Shown piece after piece: positions 33,811 to 43,285 of a DNA stretch of 64,000 bases. The translations under genes and the position numbers were made by a program. The DNA is taken from positions 11,165,001 to 11,229,000 of the forward strand of contig OX637332.1 of NCBI GenBank assembly GCA_951799405.1. The letters are read 5' to 3'. The notes under the pieces were generated by a model that did no database searches, was not told where the DNA came from, and saw nothing but the letters and a program-made list of their open reading frames with translations. Position 1 is the first letter of the stretch. Each line of letters starts with the position of its first letter. Source of the stretch: Agapetus fuscipes. Taxonomy: Eukaryota > Arthropoda > Insecta > Trichoptera > Glossosomatidae.

Positions 33811-34183
33811 GTTAAATATAGTTATATAGTTTTTTTTTCATAATCGATCTTACTTACATTTTCAAATATTAGGGTACTTTTTATTTCACCGTGGTTATGG
33901 AGAATATTTAAATTAGTCTTATTTCATGTACAATTTATGATAAAATTTCACACTGTAATAGTAGTTAAATATTTATGATATGCACAAATGTATTGCTCAC
34001 TGAAGGGCAGTTTTTAGTTTGAAAAAGTTAACCAACACTGAAAAGTGTATTTTGTATGTAACTCTCGCTGGAATATGCGTTCATACATTTCATAATAATT
34101 TGCGTGTCGGACTGCCCACGCACACACATATGCTGAATAAGACTTTTCGTAAATTATCAGGTACTTTGTCTTGTACGTACCCC
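33811..34183. other. AT-rich sequence, nothing recognised
   Basis: Opposed short frames (34014-34277 - and 34019-34237 +) without domains. Confidence 0.4.
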
Positions 34184-34335
34184 AAGTATACAACATTACG
34201 TTTAAATTCAACCACAGCGTTCTATCATGAAATGTAAGAAAATAGAATAGCGAATATAGTGAGCGTTTTGGGGTCATCGATTCTTTGATTAAACTCTAGG
34301 TAGAGTTTTAGACGTATAGTTTTATACTTGGGGGT
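34184..34335. mobile_element. MITE-1 copy with outer ends visible
   Basis: The outer ends CCCCAAGTATA (34180-34190) and TATACTTGGGG (34325-34335) are exact inverted repeats. Inside them lie TTACGTTTAAATTCAACCAC on the left and ACTCTAGGTAGAGTTTTAGA on the right; the centre has AGTGAGCG. This copy best defines the family termini. Confidence 0.7.
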
Positions 34336-34639
34336 CCTGGCTGGAGATATTTTAATAAAATTGTGAGGGTCCATGTTTGAGAGTTTAGTCGGTCGCTTCG
34401 GCCAGTTTCGGTCAGCCTTAGCAATCGCCCGATCATTTCTTCCTTCGCCCTTGCTATTTTGTATTCGCACATTGTAGCCGACCTGCTGAATAGAAAGTCG
34501 TTATTCAAAAGATTAATTTTACATTATGAGCCGCAAAATAGTATCATGAATATTTCGGTAGGTAGCACGTTTGCATTTAAAGTAAGAAAACCAGTGTCTA
34601 ATGCCACTTTTTCTTTTAGTAAAAGATGCGTTATATGAA

Positions 34640-34855
34640 GTCGATTGCAAATACTGTAAATACTAGTTCACTTTTACCAATGCTGATCACTTTCAGGGAA
34701 AGATGGCAAAATTTGCAGAGTTTATGTTAAGCGGAGTTTCCGATTTCTTTTTTTTATTACACACGAAGCATGTACAAGTGTGAACTTATAGGTGTATATT
34801 TGTGAGCGGGCAAGAAGTGTGAATCATAAGTATTGGTATATTTTGCAATTTAGTT
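34640..34855 (+). repeat. R1 repeat, diverged
   Basis: ACTGTAAATACTAGTTCACT, TTTCAGGGAAAGATGGC and TGCAATTTAG mark the order. The first 25 bp and a tandem tail are not clear. Confidence 0.7.
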
Positions 34856-34887
34856 TTTAAAAAGTTGACTTAATCGTATAACATTTC

Positions 34888-34958
34888 TATCGATAGCTCA
34901 GTTGGTACAAAGATTACGATGAAATTCATAGGGTTAGAGTTTGATTCCACCGAGGGCA
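34888..34958 (+). mobile_element. SINE-B head fragment
   Basis: TCGATAGCTCAGTTGG (box A) and GAGTTTGATTCCACCGAGGG (box B side). It is cut immediately after the head, where the tail of the next R1-LINE begins. Confidence 0.7.
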
Positions 34959-35806
34959 TCTATAATCTATAATCTAAGTTGCAAGGATATATTCATTTAA
35001 AGCTCTCAGATGTATGCCCACAAACCAACAAGTGTAGTTCGCGCTTACAAATGCTGATTGTGTACTTACAAATAAAATCCAAACCTCAAATGAACATAAG
35101 CCCCACAACTTTTGCCGACCTTCCCTGAAACAGGGGTGACATTGGCAAAGTGAACCATTTTTTACAGTATGGGTGGTCAGCCTCATACCAACCTATATGT
35201 CAAGGAATATGAATAATAAATTACATTTAAATATAAAAAAGAACAAAACCTTACAAAGAAATCTATACAAAAAAAGTCAAAAATTTCCTATGCAAAAAAT
35301 GTAGCAAATGAATACACCAACATTAGAAATCAACATTGCAGATTAGCCGCCACTTCTTCCTGTCCTTGCATACTTCTTTCATTTCATCCAGAGTCATAAC
35401 CTTTTTCATACAAGTCCTCCTTTTATTATGACTCTGGATATCCCATTCATTCGCTATTTCAGAGATTGATCCTTCCATACTTTTCTCGGTCTTCCTCTAC
35501 CACGACATCCATCTATTCTAGCAACATATACTTTCTTCGTCAATCTTTCATCACTCATTCTCTCCAAATGCCCGAACCATCTTAACATACTTCTTTTAAT
35601 CTTCACTTTCACACTTTCCCTTACACCACATTCTTCTCTTACAAAATCATTCCTCACCCTGTCACTTCGTTTTTTCCCAATCATACTTCTTAGATAGTCC
35701 ATTTCTACTGTATGGACTTTACTAATTTCCCTTTCACTCACCGTCCAGGCTTCACTTCCATACATCAAGGTTGGCACTAGTATACCACCGTGCACCGCCA
35801 ATCTAA
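34959..35806 (-). mobile_element. R1-LINE, 5'-truncated copy with RT C-terminus
   Basis: In element direction (right to left): RT C-terminal coding remnant 35806-35323, 3' UTR about 35322-35214, then R1 35213-34959 with a TATAATC-type tail. This locus, with 37632-38027 and 56405-56972, ties the window's commonest repeat to a specific LINE family. It differs little from 13129-13451, so it inserted relatively recently. Confidence 0.85.
35323..35806 (-). pseudogene. RT C-terminal domain of R1-LINE (frameshifted)
   Basis: The peptide begins VHGGILVPTLMYGSEAWTVS and continues with RSMIGKKRSDRVRND, SMLRWFGHLERM and GRGRPRKVWKDQ. After one frameshift near 35460 it goes on as ANEWDIQSHNKRRTCMKKVM then DEMKEVCKDRKKW to a stop at 35323-35325. 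The YGSE.WT, LRWFGH..RM and GRGRP..W order is characteristic of the C-terminal part of RTE-like LINE endonuclease-reverse transcriptases of insects and other animals. The catalytic palm motifs and endonuclease are absent because of 5' truncation. It is not functional alone. Confidence 0.85.
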
Positions 35807-35931
35807 CATTTTTTGAGAGATTTTGGTTCCTGGCGATGCAAGCGGTCGCACCCAGTACAGAGCATCAAAAGTTATTTTTCCTTTTAAGTTATTTCTTCTT
35901 AGCAAAGAAATAAGAATCTTTTCATCAAGAG

Positions 35932-35985
35932 CTGATAAGTGGTTGACGTTTGGATGACCTCTTTCCTTGTGAAAATAAATAAGCA
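35932..35985 (+). mobile_element. SINE-B fragment
   Basis: AAGTGGTTGACG, GACCTCTTTCCTTGTGAAAA and TAAATAAG correspond to the SINE-B region just before its 3' end. Confidence 0.5.
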
Positions 35986-36087
35986 AGAAAAGAGTTTAGA
36001 TGCATTTTTGTAATAGGTGTATTTTTATCTTCTTGCATATTTGAAGCGTTTCGTGGTATTTGTTTAAAACACGTAAAGTTAATATAT

Positions 36088-36470
36088 TGTTATGTAAATA
36101 TAAAAATATTTATAAGTATTATTTATAGGTATTCTTTATTGTATTGGTGGGTAGGATTGATAATTGTGTGCATATAGAGAAGTCACTAGATTACTTTAAT
36201 TATGTATGTGCTTCGAGAACAGTCTAGCAAAACTGTGTTCTCAACAGTTCCATCTTCTTAGTATAAAAAGGGTGCAAGTTGCTTGCACTAGGCAGTCAGT
36301 CATCTGCGAGCTTCACCAATACATCGAACAAATTCGACCAGTGAACTAAAACCAGTGTAACAGAATAATTGAGAGTGTCTTTGTAAAAATAAATATAAAC
36401 GTGTAAAATAAATAAGTAAATAGAAGAGTAGTGTTTTATTTGAAAAGTATCCGAAACAAAAAACGTAACA
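36088..36470 (+). mobile_element. Solo LTR of a Ty3/gypsy-type retrotransposon
   Basis: The unit is 383 bp, begins TGTTATG and ends CGTAACA (inverted TGTTA/TAACA termini), and is flanked by ATAT on both sides (36084-36087 and 36471-36474). Internally there is TATAAAAAG, an initiator-like GCAGTCAGTC, and AATAAA signals at 36388-36393 and 36407-36412. No primer binding site or gag-pol follows, so recombination between two LTRs probably removed the interior. The 4-bp TA-rich target is as for insect gypsy-type elements of the 17.6/297 group; superfamily assignment is inference. Confidence 0.75.
36262..36300 (+). promoter_or_regulatory. LTR core promoter (TATA + initiator)
   Basis: TATAAAAAG at 36262-36270 and CAGTCAGT at 36293-36300. 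If transcription starts at the A of the first CAGT (36294), the TATA box lies about 32 bp upstream, the standard distance. Confidence 0.65.
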
Positions 36471-36474
36471 ATAT

Positions 36475-37198
36475 CTTATGTAGTTATTTTAATTTAACAT
36501 TTTCATTTTAAATTCCAAAAATATATTGCCTGAGGGCGGATGAAAAGGAGCGCAGATTTTCGTGCGCTTTATTTTCTTGTCTTTGAAAATATTGTGAAGT
36601 TTTATCAGCATCGAGAGCAGATTTAAAAATCAAAATGATATGCTTGAAAGGATAACGATAAGAATATGTTGAATTTTGTAAAATTAAAAGTTGAAAATCT
36701 CTTTTTTGGATCTACGAAGAATGTTTCATGTATGAAAACTATATTAGCAGATTTTTCAGTAGAATATGATGTTTTTCCTTCATAAATAATTCATGTGACA
36801 TTTCAGGTATTTAACATTTCTATATTGGACTTTAAAATAGACAATAAATCTATTATTTTAAGTGGGGCATTTTTCTGGAAGTTGAAAGCTTGTTATTAAA
36901 GGTAATGATAGGTAAATTACAAGTCTTTTACAAATAAAAAATATTATACAAATGCCATTAGCGTAACAGGAAAAATGTCAATGTCTTTTGTTCTGTTCAA
37001 TGTGACAGGCAGGGAAAAGTAAAAATGGGAAGCTTTTTTGTTCAGCTAATGCGAATCCGCCATTATCAGCCACGAACAATTGGAGAGACTCTTTTCGAAA
37101 TGAAAAAAATGTATTTAATTCATCGTCGGAACATCGTACTTAACTTTTTTCAGCTCAGATGGTAACTTGATGCGATTGCATTAAATTGTAGTTATAAT
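36475..37198. other. AT-rich sequence, nothing recognised
   Basis: No gene or shared repeat identified. Confidence 0.4.
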
Positions 37199-37615
37199 AT
37201 AATAATATTAGGATGATTTATTTGGTGAGCGCTGTTTTTGTGTGTATCACACCTCAAGAGCCCTCTGCGAGCTTGGTCACCGCTGTAGAAAGCTCCAATT
37301 CTCAAGCAAGACCCAGTTGTTGTAAGGTTGGATGGACCTTTCAGTGACCGGTCTTTGGTAAAGGTTTATGAATTTTTTTCAACCCAGCGAAGAGCAAATT
37401 TGATTTTTTTTTGTGCTTCACCGGGATTCGAATCCACAACCTTCTATTTACGAGTCCAAAGTGTTGCCACTGGACTATGGACCGGTCCAAAAAATGCCAA
37501 CAACACGTGGTGTACCTAGCGGTCACTCATCCAAGTAGCATCCGCGCCCAATGTTGCTTAACTTCTGAGGTGATCTGATGGGAACCGGTGCTTTCAACAT
37601 GGTATCGTCGTTGAC
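37199..37615 (-). mobile_element. SINE-A, full length, 5S rRNA + tRNA chimeric head
   Basis: This is the second complete chimeric copy. On the minus strand, 37615-37500 is 5S-like (AAGTTAAGCAAC and GATGCTACTTGGATG recognisable). 37485-37415 is the tRNA-like head (box A CATAGTCCAGTGG, box B GGATTCGAATCCC). The body then runs to 37270 and the tail (GAGGTGTGATACACACAAAA) to about 37199. Independent insertion of the same 5S-tRNA arrangement proves that the chimera itself was mobile. It lies 17 bp from the broken R1-LINE at 37632 and probably disrupted it. Confidence 0.88.
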
Positions 37616-37631
37616 ATTTTTATATTATTAC

Positions 37632-38027
37632 AAACCAAACCTCAAATGAACATTAGCCCTGGAAATTTTATCGACCTTCCCTGAAACAGGGGTGACATTT
37701 GCAAAGTGAAGTATCGGTGAAACAGCAACAGAACCTTAAAAATGAATTTACTCAAAAAAATCAATAAGTATACAAAAAATATAACATAAAACTATGCATG
37801 AATAAGCCGCAAAAATTACATATCAACATTAAAGGTTAGCCGCCATTTTTTCCGTTCTTACATACTTGTTTCATCCAGAATCATAACCTTTTTTATACAA
37901 TCTCTCCTTTACTTATGACTTCGCTATTTCAGAAATTTGATCCGTCCATACCTTTCTCGGTGTTACTTTACCACGATGCCCATGTATTCTTGCAAAGTAT
38001 ACTTTCTTCGTCAATCTTTCATCAGTC
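37632..38027 (-). mobile_element. R1-LINE remnant
   Basis: Only the middle of R1 remains (37632-37715). It is preceded in element direction by the 3' UTR (37716-37840) and a decayed RT C-terminus (37841-38027; segments read as DESYKNDE-like, KVWTDQI and LTKKVYFARIHG) in several frames. Its R1 tail is missing where the 5S/tRNA SINE begins. Confidence 0.7.
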
Positions 38028-38597
38028 AATGGTTAAATATTAACGGAGTATTTCATACCAGCATAAAAATTTATGGGATTTCATATGATCTGAAAATGAA
38101 TGTGAACGTCGTGATCTTCAATATTATTAAACAAAAGAAAAAAGACAAAAATTTACACTACTTTACAATTTTAATTTAGGCAAAGGGGAAACGAAATCTT
38201 AGTACATCAGCTACATATCTGATAATAAGAGTGCGTCAATTTCACACGAAACGCCAGATAGTAGACAAATTAATGAATACAAAAAAAATGGCCCAATTTT
38301 TTTCAAGTGTGAATTTCAAATTAACATCATATGATACTGCATCTACATTTTACAATTTCAGCAAAAGATTTTCAAGTATTTTTTTTCCTGTTGTAGTTTT
38401 TATTGGCCTCATGGAGTGTTCGCCCCTGCAGTATGAGGGCTTTTATTACATAATGGTAAGAAAAGGTATTTGTGCATGTTGTGCCGGTGCATGCCTTTTG
38501 ATAGTATTTCAATAGCAGCACACAGTAGCACTTAGAGCCTACAAGCCCCCATAAACTCTCCACGTAAGCACGTCCAGAACCTCAAGCACACAACATC
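38028..38597. other. AT-rich sequence, no gene seen
   Basis: A 94-codon frame (38231-38515 +) and an overlapping antisense frame lack domains. Confidence 0.35.
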
Positions 38598-38716
38598 ACA
38601 TCTAAACTCAACCAGAGAGTTTCACCAAAAATCTATCACAATTCAAACGCTCTGTACAGGCGCTGTTTTAGTTTAAATACATTGTTTGGAAACGGTATGG
38701 ATGAGTTTAAACGTAA
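38598..38716. mobile_element. MITE-1 copy
   Basis: Left arm TCTAAACTCAACCAGAGAGT; right arm AACGGTATGGATGAGTTTAA then ACGTAAA; centre CAAACGCTCTGTACAGGCGC. Confidence 0.6.
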
Positions 38717-39027
38717 AATTTCGGTTGCTGGTTTGGGAAATTGCGCAGGAAACGAATCACAGAGTCGACGAGCATTTCGTATTGGCCAAACGGTTGATGA
38801 AATTATTGGCCCACTCTTCACTTCTGTGTGAGGGTCTCGGTATGTACGAGTGCGCGCCATGTGTGCCTCGTATTGCTTTGCCGGCTTGAATGATTAATCG
38901 TCTAAAATTGAAAATTAGCTATTTATCAAATTATAACATTACTGACAAATCTAGTTTGGAGCAATCAGCCATTGTGCAAACTTGCGGCTTTGATATAGGT
39001 ATATAGCCATAATGTTTAGTATTTAAA
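38717..39027. other. Unique sequence, no gene seen
   Basis: A GC-richer part at 38720-38890 has short open frames on both strands but no readable domain. Confidence 0.35.
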
Positions 39028-39810
39028 GCCTAAGTTGCTTGGGTGTTTTAAATTTTAGGATCAATATTGATTGCTGGCTCACAAGCATCACGTCCAAGGT
39101 CAAAATAGCCATGATGATCGCCGATCTTTGATAGAAGTGGCACCAAAAGAAGAAGAAACATCATGCGTAAGTTCACATCTACACATTCTGCATGCGTAAC
39201 AAAATGAAAATCCAACCTCAAATGAGCATTAACCTTGCTAAACTATTGTGACTCTCTTACTATTGGCAACCTTCTCTGAACCTGAAAATCCAACCTCAAA
39301 TGAGCATTAACCTTGCTAAACTATTGTGACTCTCTTATTATTGGCGACCTTCTCTGAAACTGAAAATCCAACCTCAAATGAGCATTAACCTTGCTAAACT
39401 ATTTGACTCTCTTACTATTGGCGACCTTCTCTGAAACTGAAAATCCAACCTCAAATGAGCATTAACCTTGCTAAACTATTGTGACTCTCTTACTGTTGGC
39501 GACCTTCTCTGAAACTGAAAATCCAACCTCAAATGAGCATTAACCTTGCTAAACTATTGTGACTCTCTTATTATTGGCGACCTTCTCTGAAACTGAAAAT
39601 CCAACCTCAAATGAGCATTAACCTTGCCAAACTATTCTGACTCTCTTACTATTGGCGACCTTCTCTGAAACTGAAAATTCAACCTCAAATGAGCATTAAC
39701 CTTGCAAAACTATTGTGACTCTCTTACTATTGGCGACCTTCTCTGAAACTGGAGTGACAATGGCAAAAGTGAATATTTAAAAAAAGGATTGGACAGCCTC
39801 AATTAAACAT
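39028..39810 (-). repeat. R1 copy expanded by an internal tandem array
   Basis: R1 3' sequence at 39028-39090 is followed by about 60 bp of foreign sequence. R1 middle follows at 39165-39204, then the 7-unit array (39205-39749), then the R1 5' half (GGAGTGACAATGGCAAAAGT onward) to about 39810. Confidence 0.8.
39205..39749. repeat. Tandem array, 7 units of 78 bp
   Basis: Units start at 39205, 39283, 39361, 39438, 39516, 39594 and 39672. Each contains TGAAAATCCAACCTCAAATG, ATTAACCTTGC, GTGACTCTCTTA and GCGACCTTCTCTGAAAC. One unit is 77 bp (single-base deletion). Units differ by only a few substitutions. The unit equals the R1 interior plus about 20 bp that R1 lacks. Confidence 0.95.
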
Positions 39811-40275
39811 ATATTTTTGTGTATGTGCAACACTTTTGTTCTGTTGGCGTCTTTAAAAAATAAATATAAATCAAGGAAATGATGAATTTTTGTGATCAAA
39901 TTTAGTGTATGATATACATATCTCAAGCACATACGCAAAATATTTGCAAGAAAATGTGTATTTTATTTATATAAATTAAGGCAAAATGTTTGACCTGTCG
40001 TTGACATTTAAGGAGACCTTGTAGTACCGGATGGTTAAATGATGAAAGTAGATAAAATGTATTTTTACTTTGCGACGGACAAGAGCGTAGGTAAGTTGTA
40101 AAAGGAAGGCATATAAAACGTGACTGTATGTAGTAAATTTGAAATTCTAGAGCACAGATGAAAAGGCAGATTCAGATACAAACGTTGAAAGGTAGATTTC
40201 GCTGTACACGTCCCTAGCTCTCTGGGTGACCCTCCGGAAAGAGCGGACTGTACCCTGTGTAACATAATTCTCTGT
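39811..40275. other. AT-rich sequence, nothing recognised
   Basis: A 156-codon minus-strand frame (40065-40535) starts here and runs into MITE-1; see rejected items. Confidence 0.4.
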
Positions 40276-40405
40276 CCAAACTCAATGATAGCGTCTTTAA
40301 AAAAATATATAGAATCTGCAACGCTCACTGGAGGCACCGTTTGAGTTTCTATACATTCTTTGGTAAACGCTATGTCTGAGTTGACACGTACACTTTTATA
40401 TTTGG
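40276..40405. mobile_element. MITE-1 copy
   Basis: Left arm AAACTCAATGATAGCGTC; right arm GGTAAACGCTATGTCTGAGT; centre AACGCTCACTGGAGGCACCG. About 130 bp and non-coding. Confidence 0.65.
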
Positions 40406-42137
40406 AGTTCGGTACCTTGGTTGAGGAAGCAAGTAAATGGCAAAGATATGTCATCATACGTACAGAAAATATTGTAACATTCTCTGAACCTAATGCACGA
40501 ACGACCCAGAGCCGAAGGAAGTTTCTAGAAAACACGTGATAGACGCGCAGCTATGAGAATGTACGTAAAGGCAATAGTGTATAATAATATTTCTAGAAAC
40601 CTAAAAAAGATGGTTTGGAACATAGTCGTATTATAGTACAACATCTTCAGCGTGCCAATGAGTCAATTAAGCAAACATTTGTCAACCAGAAATAAAATAA
40701 TAAGATGTAGGTAATTACTTTAAAATTACGGAGTTCTTACACGAGCTACTAGAAGAAAAATGAAAATGCAGAACAAATAATGTTTTAAGACCCGATAAAA
40801 TAATACAATACAGTTTTATTGTTGACATTTTCACTTACAGAAAGTATATCATTTGTAAATAATGAAAGCCTACATATTTTATGTTATCGTTTATCCTGTC
40901 CCTGTAAGCATATTTTATTTACCTCAGAAAGTGGCTACACTCTCAGACATTTTGTCGTAAATTTGTTGTTTTACGCGTATAGATGTTTTTTAGTAAAAAT
41001 AGCACATTTTATTTGCAATGTAAATATTTACTTCCCAGAATAAATTAACATTTTCTTCCAAAAAAGTAATAAAAAACACGATATATTTACGAAATAAATC
41101 ATAGCCGGGAACGTGGTATTTCAGAAAAGGTCTATTTTTTCCAACAAAATGGTAAATAAATACATATTGTTTAGTTGTGACGACGTGTCGACCCATCCCA
41201 GCTCAGGGATATATCCTATTTTGCAACAGAATATATTTCTTCATTTTCTGGGAAGGTTTTTTCGTTTGACGTGTTTTTCAGGGATTTTTCACGATGAAAA
41301 ATCTGAAATTGGAACATTAACTTTATTTGTGACGCAAGCATCAATAAAGCAGACAGCGGTGTCGTTGACTGTTTTGTGTGGAAAATATTTTAGTTTATTT
41401 TTCTATCGTAGTGGAGATGATTGTTTTGCAAAGCTTCGCATTTTTGTTTTGAAAAACATATTTTCCTCCTCATTTTAGTTTGTGTGTTAAAACAATTTGA
41501 TACTCAAAAAGCATTTTTGAAAACAAAAAAAAGTTTTTTGTTCTCCTATTTCATGAACGTTTTTTTTAATACACATCATGGGTCTTGTGTGAGCTCGGTC
41601 ATTTTTGATGCGTTGAGAGTATTTTCTTACGTTTCAGAATATTTGTGATTTTTTAGTTTCACGAAAAATGCACGCAAATAAATTTTAATGGAAAATAAAA
41701 TAGGTTTTTTTTTATAAGCTATATTATAGGTGAGGCTCTTTGAGAAAATTGTGCGAAATTGGTGAATAATGTAAACGAAAGATTTAAAAATGTTGAAATA
41801 ATTAAAGTTGAATTAGGTCTTCAGCTCAAAAATAAAATTTATGGAGAATTGAGGAAGACCCAGTGAAGGAAGAAAGTGTTTGGCGCATTTCTTTTCTGAA
41901 AATTTGTAGAACTGGTATCATTACGATATTCAATCTCTGTTTAGAACAGCTGTCAATAAAATTAAAATATCCGTAATGATTTCCAACTACGGCGGGCACA
42001 GAAGTAATGAGTAGGCCTAATCTTCATGATAATCCATCGAAACGCTTCTCAGGATTTTAAATCTCTTTAAATCCAGTAAAAATAAACAATCATGACTTCC
42101 GTAACTTCTTAACGCGTTGTCTTTGAAGAATTCACGT
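40406..42137. other. AT-rich sequence, no convincing gene
   Basis: Frames at 40819-41043, 41113-41478 (121 codons) and 41421-41648 (+) are Phe/Lys/Ser-rich and overlap antisense frames. No motif was read and I do not call them genes. Confidence 0.35.
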
Positions 42138-42390
42138 ATTACTATTTATTTTCACAGGCAAAGAGACCAGACTACCTTTTCAACGAACACTTCGCTTTAA
42201 GTAGGGGTTTCTTAGCTTACTGAGCTCATTTTTCGTGAAGATTGAGTAAACTTTGCAAGTGTTTTGATTTTGGATTTAAAATAAACCCCAAAACGGGAAA
42301 TATTTTTTAACACCGTCGGCGAGGATCGAACCCTAGTCTTCCAGCAATGAATGCAAGCATTCCACCAACCGAGCCATCGACTGGACTCAT
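42138..42390 (-). mobile_element. SINE-B copy lacking the far 3' end
   Basis: Head at 42325-42390 (box B GGTTCGATCC, box A ATGGCTCGGTTGG on the minus strand), TTTTAAATCCAAAATC segment, and a GCTAAGAAACCCC block. It ends in TGTGAAAATAAATAG at 42138-42160. Confidence 0.75.
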
Positions 42391-42908
42391 TGACTATTAT
42401 TTGTCCGGACTGATATGCTAAAGCTTTAAACAAAAACAAAAAATGTACCGAATAAAGGCAGGGAATCAGAAAAAGAGCTGGCAAAATAATACATCAAAAT
42501 ACGTATTGAACAAGTTTATGCTTCAGTTTAATCCATCAATCGTTGGCGCTTGTGTCCGGCGGTCTCTCGCTCTATGTAGCGGGGAACAAGCCCGGGGAGA
42601 ATACAAAGGCATTTCACGAGCGAAAAATATTTCCCCGAACAGAATTATAATTCCCGGACAAGTATGCTAATTCAATTTTATCTTGAACGCAACAGTGATA
42701 CAATTCAATGTGATTAAGTATCATACTAGCGTGTTATCGGGGCGCTTTGCTTGTGGCATGAGGAAATTTACACATAAACTTCTGTAACCGTGACGCTGAC
42801 GCCTTTTCACAAGGGGTGGTCAGAGTCTGTGCAAAATCCCCTACACTTATTCCTTTCCAGACCTACTTCTCTTGGTTCATACTAATAACTTTTTTCATAC
42901 ATTTCCAG
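42391..42908. other. Unique sequence, GC-richer patch 42535-42660
   Basis: The patch carries GTCCGGCGGTCTCTCGCTC and AAGCCCGGGGAGAA and is not repeated in the window. No frame with a domain. Confidence 0.3.
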
Positions 42909-42990
42909 GTCCGGTCGATAGCTCAGATGGTAGAATGCTTGCATTCCATGCCGAGAGCAAGGTTTCGAATCCCACCGAGGGTATCTATTA
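42909..42990 (+). mobile_element. SINE-B head fragment
   Basis: GGTCCGGTCGATAGCTCAGA then GGTTTCGAATCCCACCGAGG. Both boxes are intact, and the element stops right after the head, as at 34888. Confidence 0.75.
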
Positions 42991-42995
42991 TATTA

Positions 42996-43285
42996 TTTGT
43001 GAAATATAAACAGTGTTTTAAATAAAAGTTAAAGGTGTTATTTATTAAATAACCAACTAAAAAACATGAATTTTCACAGTGTTAATACACAAACCATAAA
43101 ATATATATATTCACTATTTAATTCAATAACAACATTTTTTTCTACTGTTTTCTTTATTTTTAGTCACCGAAAGTTTGCTTCCTTTTTTTACCACTACAAA
43201 GGTTTTGGATATTTAGCATTTGACTGGCAATTCGATGAAGTTTTACAACCTGAAGACAACGTAAATATCTGAAAATTAGCTTACC
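42996..43285 (+). mobile_element. P1 remnant
   Basis: TGTGAAATATAAACAGTG (42999) and ATGAATTTTCACAGTGTTAA then ACACAAACC (43065-43097) are P1 end motifs. A decayed CTGAAGA...CTGAAAA core lies at 43250-43275. The 68-codon frame in between has no domain. Confidence 0.45.

Noticed and set aside
39205..39749. CRISPR array
   Set aside because: Units are contiguous 78-bp repeats without unique spacers, in a eukaryotic transposon context.
40065..40535. 156-codon open frame on the minus strand
   Set aside because: It overlaps a MITE-1 copy (40276-40405), shows no domain or signal and has no supporting context; judged a chance frame.
41113..41478. 121-codon open frame on the plus strand
   Set aside because: Phe/Ser-rich low-complexity peptide in AT-rich DNA, overlapped by antisense frames, no recognisable motif.
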